Source: JAEXOD01 sp964652025 (GTDB taxonomy: Bacteria > Bacteroidota > Ignavibacteria > Ignavibacteriales > Melioribacteraceae). From it: a stretch of DNA of 64,000 nt. The first letter of the stretch is position 1; every line of letters begins with the position of its first letter. The translations under genes were made by a program, and so were the position numbers. Of this stretch, positions 1-8,373 are shown piece after piece. Below the pieces are notes generated by a model. That model did no database searches. It saw only the letters and a list, made by a program, of their open reading frames with translations, and was not told the DNA's origin. The DNA lies in NCBI GenBank assembly GCA_964652025.1, contig CAZYZX010000013.1, positions 1 through 64,000 of the forward strand, given 5' to 3'.

Positions 1-37
1 CAACCAATTCAGGGTCGCAGCCGATTGTAAAACACAT
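1..37 (-). CDS. 5' end of a phage-like gene, cut by the window edge
   Basis: Only the first 12 codons lie in the window. They read MCFTIGCDPELV from an ATG at 37. A clear AGGAG ribosome site sits about 8 bases upstream of this ATG, which is what makes the start believable. An N-terminus of the form (F)TIGxDPEL is typical of the phage 'COOH.NH2 ligase-type 2' (amidoligase-like) family, but 12 residues cannot prove that. If right, it adds phage-type content to the left flank of the BREX island. The rest of the gene lies outside the window. Confidence 0.4.
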   Translation of the reverse strand, partial: MCFTIGCDPELV

Positions 38-173
38 GGTATTATTCTCCTGATTGTTATTGTTTCATTATCAGGGTTCTTATACCAAAAAATGAGAGGG
101 GAATGAGAACTATAAAATTAATTAGAGTATAAACAGTAACAAACAAAATAATCAACTGATAGTTGTCGATAAA

Positions 174-203
174 TAAACCACCCATGTAAGTTAGGGTGGT
201 TAT
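174..203 (-). terminator. Rho-independent terminator of the 216-815 lipoprotein gene
   Basis: The arms AACCACCC (176-183) and GGGTGGTT (194-201) form a perfect 8-bp stem. On the minus strand the stem is followed by a T-rich run. It lies 13 bases past the stop codon of the minus-strand gene. Confidence 0.7.
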
Positions 204-215
204 TATTAATTTTAT

Positions 216-815
216 TTAGACACCTTCTAAAGCAATCTTTAACTTTTCTGCAAATGCTTGAATATCAAGAACCGATTCAAAGGTAGTCATGGTTGAAAAC
301 ACTCCACGTCCGAGGAATAAAAAAGCGAGTGTCCCCTTTGAATTATTTTGTGAGTAAAAACTTAATGTAGGAAGCCATCCAACAACATTTGCACTCTCTT
401 TAATTATATTCTGCTCAGGTGCGACCATAAATTCATAAAGTTCACCATTTGTGTTATTCTGTCTCTTATTCCAATTTTCAACAAGTGTATCTAACAATAC
501 TAATATTTTTTTAACCTGCTGTGGTTTCATTACTACAGTTAGATTAAGATTTACATCTTCTAATGTTGGTTTACTTGTGCTAATACTCGAAACTTGGGGA
601 GATAAAAGCACGTATTGTAATGTATCATTATCAATTGCTGCAATAGTAAAAAAATTAAATTCTTTCTTAGTATTAATTATTTTTAGTTTTGTTTTGGTCA
701 AGGAATCTTTATAAGGGATACCTGCCTCTGAGTGATAGATCATTAGAGTTGGACGACAATTTTGAAATAACAATGTTGCAATTGCTAACAATACGACCGA
801 AATAATTCTTTTCAT
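216..815 (-). CDS. Putative lipoprotein of unknown function
   Basis: The 199-residue product starts with MKR, a hydrophobic stretch to about residue 18, and a cysteine at residue 20 (LLFQNC), which fits a relaxed Bacteroidota lipoprotein signal and predicts anchoring at the cell envelope. The rest is a soluble, beta-rich looking domain with no motif that I recognise. The start is supported by AGAGG eight bases upstream of the ATG. It is transcribed alone: a terminator follows it and about 280 bases of apparently empty DNA separate it from the next gene. Its role is unknown, and nothing in it resembles a known BREX component. The lipobox is weak, so it could instead be an ordinary secreted protein. 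Confidence 0.7.
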   Translation of the reverse strand: MKRIISVVLLAIATLLFQNCRPTLMIYHSEAGIPYKDSLTKTKLKIINTKKEFNFFTIAAIDNDTLQYVLLSPQVSSISTSKPTLEDVNLNLTVVMKPQQVKKILVLLDTLVENWNKRQNNTNGELYEFMVAPEQNIIKESANVVGWLPTLSFYSQNNSKGTLAFLFLGRGVFSTMTTFESVLDIQAFAEKLKIALEGV

Positions 816-1095
816 AGTTAAAACCTCTTTTAGTTATAGTATTTATTTGTTAATTAGTTAAAAATAAATCGGTACTATATTAGAAAAATTATTCAATAAA
901 GTAGAATTAATAAATACTAATTTAAGTTTTTCATTAAATGCGTTTCTTCATTTCCCTTATTGAAGGATTCTTCTTTCACCTTTTTTCCATTGCATTACCA
1001 AAAACATAATGCCTTCATATTTCCTTTCTTACGCTGTTCAAATTAATAAATATTTTTATTTCAAGCAAGAATATTTTTACACAATAAAACATTTT

Positions 1096-1344
1096 TTATT
1101 TTTGTTCTATTTCCCTTAGTTGTCTTTTATATCTTATTTTGGGTAATATATCTTTAAAGAAATAAAATGGAATATACAAAGCGTAAAATATAATAACCGC
1201 AGTTTGCAAATCAACAAATATTATTGTTAAAATTAGTGCTATCCATACAATTGTAAATGAAACATTTAAATGATACCTAAACATTACAACAAAGAGTGAA
1301 AAAATAAACCCCATAAACAATAAAATAGACAAAATCCAAGTCAT
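1096..1344 (-). CDS. Small membrane protein downstream of brxA
   Basis: This 82-residue protein has a hydrophobic segment at about residues 3-22 and a longer one at about 30-63 that could cross the membrane once or twice. A basic tail (KIRYKRQLREIEQK) follows. A GGAG ribosome site lies seven bases before the ATG. It begins 55 bases beyond the end of brxA on the same strand, with no terminator visible between, so it may be the last gene of the BREX operon. It matches no BREX component I know. It could be an accessory membrane effector, or a chance neighbour of the island. Confidence 0.6.
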   Translation of the reverse strand: MTWILSILLFMGFIFSLFVVMFRYHLNVSFTIVWIALILTIIFVDLQTAVIIFYALYIPFYFFKDILPKIRYKRQLREIEQK

Positions 1345-1399
1345 CCTTATACTCCGATAGTGAAGTTAAAATAAATAAAGTTTTTAACCCCACCCCATT

Positions 1400-2113
1400 C
1401 TACTTCTTAACTCTATAATATTTTTCGCTTTCTCTTAGTGCTAACTGATCCAATAAAATAAAATTGTTTGCTTCGAGGTTTGGGTATTCATAAAAGTTAA
1501 AAATGGGTTTATATTCAACCTCGTTTTGTAATACCGTCTTGGAAATAGAATAATATGTTTCGCAATAAATAATTAATTCATTAACCAGCGTATTATTAAT
1601 TATCCATTTTTCGGGTTTATTATATATCCCTTTTTTTTGCATTTTAAGTAATTCAAAATCAATCAAAGTATAAATTACTGCATCAAGTGCATTAAATATT
1701 CCACGATTGCTTCCGTAAAAAGCTGCAAGCTTTTCTTCAACATATTTTTTATTTAATGCTTCGTGTATTAAAAAGCCTGAACCAAACATATTTACTATTT
1801 TATACATTACGGGGTAAGTTAAACTTATAAATGTTATAATTAAACTTTTTCTTTCAATTTCGCTTAAGCGTGAATATTTGATATAACTACTTTCTTTAAT
1901 TTTAAGAAGGAGTTCGTTATTGTTTTTGAATAATATTCTAACTTGGCTTAGTGCTTTCTTTAACCTGTTTTCACCTAATATTTTTTCTTGCAACAGCTTT
2001 TTAATTACTGTTTCCGATATATCTTCGTTAGCAAAATATCTATAAAACAATTCATCCATTACCTTAAATGTAATCGGCTGATTAATTCCCAAGTATTTAT
2101 CTGTTAATTTCAT
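1400..2113 (-). CDS. brxA: BREX type 3 protein BrxA (assigned by position and size)
   Basis: BrxA is a small, mostly helical protein of about 200 residues found in BREX phage-exclusion systems; it is thought to bind nucleic acid. This 237-residue product is predicted to be largely helical, with short charged loops and no enzymatic motif. The assignment rests mainly on context: it is the last core gene of an operon in the canonical type 3 order (brxF, brxC, pglX, brxH, pglZ, brxA). Its ATG shares one base with the pglZ stop (TAATG), so translation is coupled. It is somewhat longer than typical BrxA, so the family call is weaker than that of its neighbours. Confidence 0.65.
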   Translation of the reverse strand: MKLTDKYLGINQPITFKVMDELFYRYFANEDISETVIKKLLQEKILGENRLKKALSQVRILFKNNNELLLKIKESSYIKYSRLSEIERKSLIITFISLTYPVMYKIVNMFGSGFLIHEALNKKYVEEKLAAFYGSNRGIFNALDAVIYTLIDFELLKMQKKGIYNKPEKWIINNTLVNELIIYCETYYSISKTVLQNEVEYKPIFNFYEYPNLEANNFILLDQLALRESEKYYRVKK

Positions 2114-3948
2114 TAGTTAATCTCAATAAATGGTATTACAACTTCCCAAAAATGACTTCCGCCATGTGTAATTATCTTTTCATCTTTTGTTTCAAATGCA
2201 CCATAATCTTTAATATAAACAGAATTATTTTTCTCGCCTAAATTAAACTCTTTGTTTGTCTTAATAAAAATATCTTTAAGCTCTTCATCATAAAAAACTA
2301 AATGCCGTTTGCCTTTTGATGGTGTACCAACTTTATCGTCACTTTTTAACCTTTTAATTCCTTTAGCTTCAATATTACCGTGATCTGTAGTAATAAATAT
2401 ATTGTAATCTTTTTTTTGTAGTTGTTCAATATCGTTAAGCAATGTAGTTTGAGCCAACCACTCGTTAGTTGAAGAAAATAATTCTTTATTGCCCAATGTA
2501 ACACTATGCATAACTGTGTCTAAATCATTATTCACAATTGCCAAAAATCTTATAATATCACTTAAATCATCGATTTTGCTTTCTTTATTAATGTCACTCT
2601 TTATATACCCTATTGCCGCGTTACTTGTTTTTTTATTCTTCCAATATTCTTTAAATAAATTTTCTTCTTTTGAGTTATCCTCGTTTAAATTTGGTCTATT
2701 CCCTTTTAACAATGCTTGTCTGGAATATGCGGTTATGGTAGGAATATAAGCCATTGTAAACTTTTGAGTACATTGGATATTATGTTCTTTAAGTTTATCA
2801 ACTAATAGTAACGATTGCCAATAATTCATACCATCTATAACAATTAAACACTTTGGCTTTTTTGAACCTAAAAAACAAATGTAATCTAAAACACGTGTAA
2901 TTAATGCAGGGTTATCTTTACCTATCAGCGTAAACAAACTATCATAACTGTTTTCTAAAAACTTCTGAAAATCTTCGTTTACTTCTTTTTCTAAATCTAA
3001 TAACTCTTTCTTTAATAATTCGTTTTTAGTTACTATTTCCATTAATTTTGCTTTAGCAAATAAGGCTATGTAACTACCCCATCCTTGAGAATTATTTTCA
3101 ATAAAGTATGATTTTTTATTTAACTGTTCTAAAGTCTGCTTAAATATGTTTTCGTTTTTTTCTTCTTCATCTATATAAACCCCACATCTTAACTCTTGGG
3201 GAATTTTATTAAATATATTTTCATCAACTTTTATTGGTTTAAGCTTACAATCATAAAATAAACTTCTAAAACTGTTTAATAACCCTATCGATAAAAAATC
3301 AATTTCTTTATTATCATTAAGAACAAAATTACGCCATTGCTCTTCAAAATATTGAAGCATATTTGTTTCAGTCGTAAAATCAACTTCTATCGAAGGATAA
3401 TCGATTGCTAATATTTTTTTTAAATATCTTTTTAATATTAGATTTTGGTTATCACGGCTTATAGTAATTATTATTATAGCATTTAAAATGTTTTCTTTTG
3501 AGTTTCTTAATGTCTCAAAATCAATATTATAAATATTTTCTAGAATAAATTTATATCCCTGCTCTTCTTCAAGCTTTTTTATTTGCCTTTTTTTATATAA
3601 CATACTAAGTGTTTTGAAACTTAAACCATTTAATAACATTTTAGGCATATAATTAATTAAATCACTTATATTTATATGTGTTACATGAAATATTTCTTCT
3701 ATATCGGGTAATACTGCATAAAAGTTATTTCCAATTACAAAATATCTTTTATCACTTTCATGTATATCGGTTTCCAAAAAAAGTCTAAATTCCAGAGGAG
3801 TAAGGTCATTGATTATTATAAATTTCTCGTCTGTTATAAGTTTTATTACTTCTTCATAACCTAATATATCATTACTCACTAAAAGCAATACGTGTTTCTT
3901 GCTTTTATTCATTAATATATTTTTAATTCTTTCTAATAATTCATTCAT
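2113..3948 (-). CDS. pglZ: BREX-3 PglZ, alkaline-phosphatase-superfamily protein
   Basis: PglZ is a signature protein of BREX systems. It has the metal-dependent alkaline phosphatase fold, and its target in the defence reaction is not settled. The 611-residue protein shows the expected core in its second half: a metal-site strand VIDGMNYW near residue 371, the conserved IPTITAYSR segment about 30 residues later, TTDHGN near residue 520, and a C-terminal THGGSHFWE element. The N-terminal half is variable, as usual in the family. Its start overlaps the end of brxH by eight bases (ATGAATGA), and brxA follows with a one-base overlap, so it is translated as part of the operon. Confidence 0.9.
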   Translation of the reverse strand: MNELLERIKNILMNKSKKHVLLLVSNDILGYEEVIKLITDEKFIIINDLTPLEFRLFLETDIHESDKRYFVIGNNFYAVLPDIEEIFHVTHINISDLINYMPKMLLNGLSFKTLSMLYKKRQIKKLEEEQGYKFILENIYNIDFETLRNSKENILNAIIIITISRDNQNLILKRYLKKILAIDYPSIEVDFTTETNMLQYFEEQWRNFVLNDNKEIDFLSIGLLNSFRSLFYDCKLKPIKVDENIFNKIPQELRCGVYIDEEEKNENIFKQTLEQLNKKSYFIENNSQGWGSYIALFAKAKLMEIVTKNELLKKELLDLEKEVNEDFQKFLENSYDSLFTLIGKDNPALITRVLDYICFLGSKKPKCLIVIDGMNYWQSLLLVDKLKEHNIQCTQKFTMAYIPTITAYSRQALLKGNRPNLNEDNSKEENLFKEYWKNKKTSNAAIGYIKSDINKESKIDDLSDIIRFLAIVNNDLDTVMHSVTLGNKELFSSTNEWLAQTTLLNDIEQLQKKDYNIFITTDHGNIEAKGIKRLKSDDKVGTPSKGKRHLVFYDEELKDIFIKTNKEFNLGEKNNSVYIKDYGAFETKDEKIITHGGSHFWEVVIPFIEIN

Positions 3949-6736
3949 TTGTAGTCCTTATTAAAAGTAAACAATCTAAGGAAGGAACAATTGCTTTAGA
4001 ACTTTCAAAATTTGTTAACCAATTATTCTTTTCTTTCTCAAGTTTTTGTAACCTCGATTTCTTTATATTTTCAATTCCAATTCTTCTTATTTGTCTTTCT
4101 CTAAATTCAAATGCTTTTAATTTATCATTCTGAATTTTTTTTGTATTTGTTATAATTGAATTTTGCATCTCATAATATTTTGACTCTAAAATTTCTTGAG
4201 CTTTTGCGAACATAAAATTATATATTTTTTCACTTCCTGCTAAATCCATTACTTCCTTAACTTCAAAATACTCTACATGATAAATTAAATTATTCCATAT
4301 TTCATCGGCATGTGTTAAAAATGTTTCATTATTATCTGAAATAAATATGGGGATAAATAAGTGATTATTTAAATACGAATTTTTTAATGATAAATACCAT
4401 AGCGCAAATATCCCATTAATACCATGTAAATATTTTACTGTTTTAATTTTTTGGGCAGGTAAAAACTGCACTGCTTCATTTAATATAGTTTGGATAACAT
4501 CGTGTTGAATTGTTAATGCTTCTATATTTGGGTCGTTCAAACTTTCTTTTACATTAAAAGTGTATGTGCTTTCAAGCATACTGGGCAACTTAAATGTTAT
4601 ATTAAACAAAGACTGCTTATAATCTATTTTTTTATGATTTAGATAATGCTTTGTAAGGTTTTCTAACAGGGTTGGAATAGGACTATGTTTTATGGCTTCT
4701 ACTTTATCGGCATTAATCTCGTCAGTATTTACGCTTGGCAAAGCTTTTTCGGTACTTTTATAACTTAATAACTTCGCTTTTATTTCGTCTAACCAATTAA
4801 CACTCTCTTTTTCAAATTCACTTGGGGTTAAAAGTGAAGTTAAATATAATTTATTCAAACTTTCTCTTTCTATCGTACTATCTAATACATCTGCTGTTTT
4901 ATCAATACCCAACTCATTCATTATTGCATCAAGTTTTGTTTCGATAACTTCATAAACTCTGCGTTCTATTGAATTTTCGAGCATTAGATTGTATGCATGT
5001 ACGTCCGATAACTGTCCGATTCTATCAACTCTTCCTATCCTTTGTTCCAATACCATTGGATTCCAAGGCATATCGTAATTAAATACTATATTGCAAAATT
5101 GCATATTTAACGATTCACCCGCTGCATCTGTAGAAATAAGTATTTGAGAATTGTTCTTAAAGTTTTTTAATGCTTGAATTCTTCTATCAAAATCCATTGA
5201 ACCGTTAATAGATTCACATTTGTATCCCCCTTTTATTTCCAGTTTTTCTTTTAACATTTCTTGAGTACTTGTAAACTCGGTAAATATTAAAACTTTTATA
5301 TCAGGGTTTTGACTTTCTTTTTTAATCTCCTCTAACTTTTTTAACAAATATGTAACTTTTACGTCAGTTTCATCTTCATAACAATCTTTTGCATCTTTAA
5401 TTAAAGATTGAAGTATTGCAAGCTCTGTATCATATTTTGCATGAGTTGTTGCAATAAAATCAAACAACCCATTTTCTATATCTTGACCGTTCCCTTCAAA
5501 ATATTCGATTATATCGTTATTGTTAATTAAATTTTCTCTGTTAATTTCATTTCTTTGAATGCTTAATCGATTTGCTCTTGCTTCCATTGCATCAAGAATT
5601 GCTTTTGTGCTGCTACTAATCATCCTTTGGAACAACAACATCACAAAACCATACGAATTGTTTCTCGTTTGCCTTGCTAAATTAAATCCGTTTATAACAT
5701 ATTCCGAAACACTGTCATAAAGCTTTAGTTGCTTAATATGTCTTTCGTTATCATACGGAACATTTATTTTTTTTGTAATTCTTTTTCTAAATAGTTTTGC
5801 TCCGTTAAAATCTATTGCATTTCTTTTTTCGGTTCTAATTACATATGGTTCAAGTTCCTTTAATTCAGGCATTCCTTCACCTGCAAAAGCATCTGCGTTA
5901 AGTAATTGCAATATACGCCTAAAATGATCACTTTTCCCTCTATGTGGAGTTGCAGATAACAATAGTAAATTTGGTATTGCATTACTTAATATTTCCGCCA
6001 TCTGAAAACGTGCCACAAGCTGCGATCCTCCCCCGACTTTGTGACATTCATCTATAATAAGTAAATCAAAATCTGCATTTAAAACGCTTTCAATTCTATA
6101 CTTATTGTATTCGTCAACTTTTTGTTTATTCCAACCGTTTCTCTGTTCAATCGGTCTTAATGCATCCAACGAAACAATTATTTGATTGCTTTGTGCCCAT
6201 ATATTAACATCATTTTCCAGTTCTAACCTTGCAAACGATTTTATCATTACATTAATAAATTCGGAGTCATATATTTTAAATACTTCGTTAAAATGTTGCT
6301 TTAGCTCGTTTTGCCATTGCAACATTGCAGTTTTTCCTACTATTATTAAGCATCTTTTTACTATACCTCTTAGCTTAAGCTCCTTTAATACTAAACCCGC
6401 TTCAATGGTTTTACCCATTCCAACTTCATCTGCAAGTAAAAACCTTAAATAATTTCCTTGCATTATTTTTTCCAATGCAAGTATTTGATGCGGTAAAGGA
6501 ATAATATTGCTTTCATAAGGTGAAAGAATACTTTGTTTTAACATTTCGGCTTTTATTTTAGATGCAACTGCTTTAAATGTAATATCATAAACCGAAAAAT
6601 TAGAATCGGTTTCCGTTATATCCTTTAAAGGAACTCGTTTAATTTGTGAAGTTGCCAAAACTTTTATCTCGGCAACCTCATTTCCAAACAATGTATATTT
6701 GCTTAATATCTCAATCTCTTCGCCTTGGTATAGCAT
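3941..6736 (-). CDS. brxHII: BREX-3 helicase BrxHII (SNF2/DEAD-like)
   Basis: This 931-residue protein is a two-domain superfamily 2 helicase/translocase. Motif I is ADEVGMGKT (about residues 102-110), motif II is IIDECH (about 227-232), and LLLSATPHRG follows. The second RecA-like lobe carries ISTDAAGESLN and QRIGRVDRIGQ, the Q-x-x-G-R-x-x-R arginine-finger motif typical of SNF2-type enzymes. Type 3 BREX uses this helicase in place of the Lon-like BrxL of type 1. Its ATG comes one base after the stop codon of the embedded DUF262 gene. The C-terminal 300 residues contain lysine- and glutamate-rich, probably coiled-coil stretches. Confidence 0.88.
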   Translation of the reverse strand: MLYQGEEIEILSKYTLFGNEVAEIKVLATSQIKRVPLKDITETDSNFSVYDITFKAVASKIKAEMLKQSILSPYESNIIPLPHQILALEKIMQGNYLRFLLADEVGMGKTIEAGLVLKELKLRGIVKRCLIIVGKTAMLQWQNELKQHFNEVFKIYDSEFINVMIKSFARLELENDVNIWAQSNQIIVSLDALRPIEQRNGWNKQKVDEYNKYRIESVLNADFDLLIIDECHKVGGGSQLVARFQMAEILSNAIPNLLLLSATPHRGKSDHFRRILQLLNADAFAGEGMPELKELEPYVIRTEKRNAIDFNGAKLFRKRITKKINVPYDNERHIKQLKLYDSVSEYVINGFNLARQTRNNSYGFVMLLFQRMISSSTKAILDAMEARANRLSIQRNEINRENLINNNDIIEYFEGNGQDIENGLFDFIATTHAKYDTELAILQSLIKDAKDCYEDETDVKVTYLLKKLEEIKKESQNPDIKVLIFTEFTSTQEMLKEKLEIKGGYKCESINGSMDFDRRIQALKNFKNNSQILISTDAAGESLNMQFCNIVFNYDMPWNPMVLEQRIGRVDRIGQLSDVHAYNLMLENSIERRVYEVIETKLDAIMNELGIDKTADVLDSTIERESLNKLYLTSLLTPSEFEKESVNWLDEIKAKLLSYKSTEKALPSVNTDEINADKVEAIKHSPIPTLLENLTKHYLNHKKIDYKQSLFNITFKLPSMLESTYTFNVKESLNDPNIEALTIQHDVIQTILNEAVQFLPAQKIKTVKYLHGINGIFALWYLSLKNSYLNNHLFIPIFISDNNETFLTHADEIWNNLIYHVEYFEVKEVMDLAGSEKIYNFMFAKAQEILESKYYEMQNSIITNTKKIQNDKLKAFEFRERQIRRIGIENIKKSRLQKLEKEKNNWLTNFESSKAIVPSLDCLLLIRTTNE

Positions 6737-6737
6737 C

Positions 6738-8357
6738 CTATATTAGACTCCAGTTTGAAACAACAAAATCAGCTATCTCATCTGCTCGTCTCTTAATAGA
6801 ATCTGGAGTCCATTTAGTTAAATTTTGAGTATATGATACTATTGTACAATTCTTTAAATATTCTTTATATGCATTTTTTTTAATAGTAAAATCAGCATTT
6901 TTAATTTCATTGTTTGTAATATTGTCAATAATGAATAAATTACCAATGTTATTAATAAGTCTGTCATATTCAATTTCAGTTTTACAATTTGAAATTTTCC
7001 ACCAATACTCGGTATGCTTAACTGGCATTACATGTTCTATATTAATATTTGGGGATAAGTCCGTTAAAATTCCTCTGCCTTTCAATTCCATATTTTTTAA
7101 AATTAATCTTCCTATGCTACTACCGTAGTCTAATGCAGTTACATAACTTTTAACATTTTGATCATCAAGAATAAATTCATTAAGCATTGCAGCTATTTGT
7201 TTTAATGCTTCATTTTTATCTAAATTGATCACCATTTTTGAAGAATTTACAGTAATTTTTCTTTCATGTGATTTCTTCCTTGATATTGCCATTTTTATTT
7301 CAAAAGACTCTAATATATGCAAAAATTTATCATCAAATATAGAAGTTAGTCCGAACATATCAGCAAAAAGAAAAATTAATACTGTAATATCTCTTCTATT
7401 CAAATATCTTAAATTAAGCAAAGACCTTATGGCTTTAGAAGAAAGAGTTAGGTTCTCGGTTATTCCATTCGGTATTTCATTAAGTTCAGTTTCCCAAAAT
7501 AGTGTATATATTCCAGCATATTTTTGAAGATCAATTAAACTTATTTTCGTATTATAATTTTCAGTAAATTTTTTATAAAGATTTTTTTCAATTAAAAACT
7601 CTTTGGATTTGTATCTTGTAAGAAATAATAGATAAGAAGTAGAATAATCTCTTAAGTTTGCAACTTTTCCATTCCAAATATCATTTGCTCCTTCAACCGA
7701 ATTACCACAGACAAAAGCCTTAATTAAATCTGCAGGATTTAATGCTTCCCCTTTGCTATTCAATCCAATGAATAAATCCCAAGCCGTTTCAAAATTACTC
7801 GTTACTATTTTAATAAATTCAGTCTTTTTTATTATGAAATTAAAAAAATCAGAGATTGATTTGTTTTGAGAGAAGTTATTAACCTTATCATAAAAATAAT
7901 TTGCTGCAACTGCAAATGGTTCTTTACTATCATTTATTTTTTGATTATCCTTTGCGTAATGATATAAACTTTGATTTTGCGAAGATACAATTAATCTTGG
8001 TCTTTCCTCATCATTACATATAGTCAAGATGAGTTTCATGTTATATTTATCATCATTATTTTCGAGAAGCGGAAAAATATACCAAAACAATATTGTAAAA
8101 GTAGTTAGCCTTTGTTGCCCGTCAACAATATAGTATTTATCATCATTCTGCTTAACTAATACAATTGGTCCCAAAAAATAATTTTGATAAAATTCCTTGT
8201 TCTGTTGATATTCATCAAACGCATCCACTAAATCTTCCCATAATTCTTCACAATTATCTATGCTCCAAACATACGGACGCTGAAATTCAGGTATATAAAA
8301 TTTCTTGTCTATTTCTTCAGTAAACAAGCGTAACAAATTTAATGCTTTAACATCCAT
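6738..8357 (-). CDS. GmrSD-like DUF262-DUF1524 nuclease embedded in the BREX operon
   Basis: The N-terminal half is a DUF262 domain, with IPEFQRPYVW (about residues 22-31) and DGQQRLTT (about 79-86), the ParB/Srx-type motif linked to nucleotide use in GmrS. The C-terminus is a DUF1524 HNH-type nuclease: IEHVMP with its histidine near residue 442, followed by NNIGNLFIIDNITN. Fused proteins of this kind (GmrSD, BrxU, SspE-like) are type IV restriction or phage-defence nucleases acting on modified DNA. At 539 residues both domains look complete. It sits between pglX and brxH, with 16 bases before it and one base after it. A perfect AGGAGG ribosome site precedes its ATG, so it is firmly built into the operon. 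Its DNA target cannot be read from sequence. Confidence 0.88.
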   Translation of the reverse strand: MDVKALNLLRLFTEEIDKKFYIPEFQRPYVWSIDNCEELWEDLVDAFDEYQQNKEFYQNYFLGPIVLVKQNDDKYYIVDGQQRLTTFTILFWYIFPLLENNDDKYNMKLILTICNDEERPRLIVSSQNQSLYHYAKDNQKINDSKEPFAVAANYFYDKVNNFSQNKSISDFFNFIIKKTEFIKIVTSNFETAWDLFIGLNSKGEALNPADLIKAFVCGNSVEGANDIWNGKVANLRDYSTSYLLFLTRYKSKEFLIEKNLYKKFTENYNTKISLIDLQKYAGIYTLFWETELNEIPNGITENLTLSSKAIRSLLNLRYLNRRDITVLIFLFADMFGLTSIFDDKFLHILESFEIKMAISRKKSHERKITVNSSKMVINLDKNEALKQIAAMLNEFILDDQNVKSYVTALDYGSSIGRLILKNMELKGRGILTDLSPNINIEHVMPVKHTEYWWKISNCKTEIEYDRLINNIGNLFIIDNITNNEIKNADFTIKKNAYKEYLKNCTIVSYTQNLTKWTPDSIKRRADEIADFVVSNWSLI

Positions 8358-8373
8358 TTTTTCCTCCTATTTT

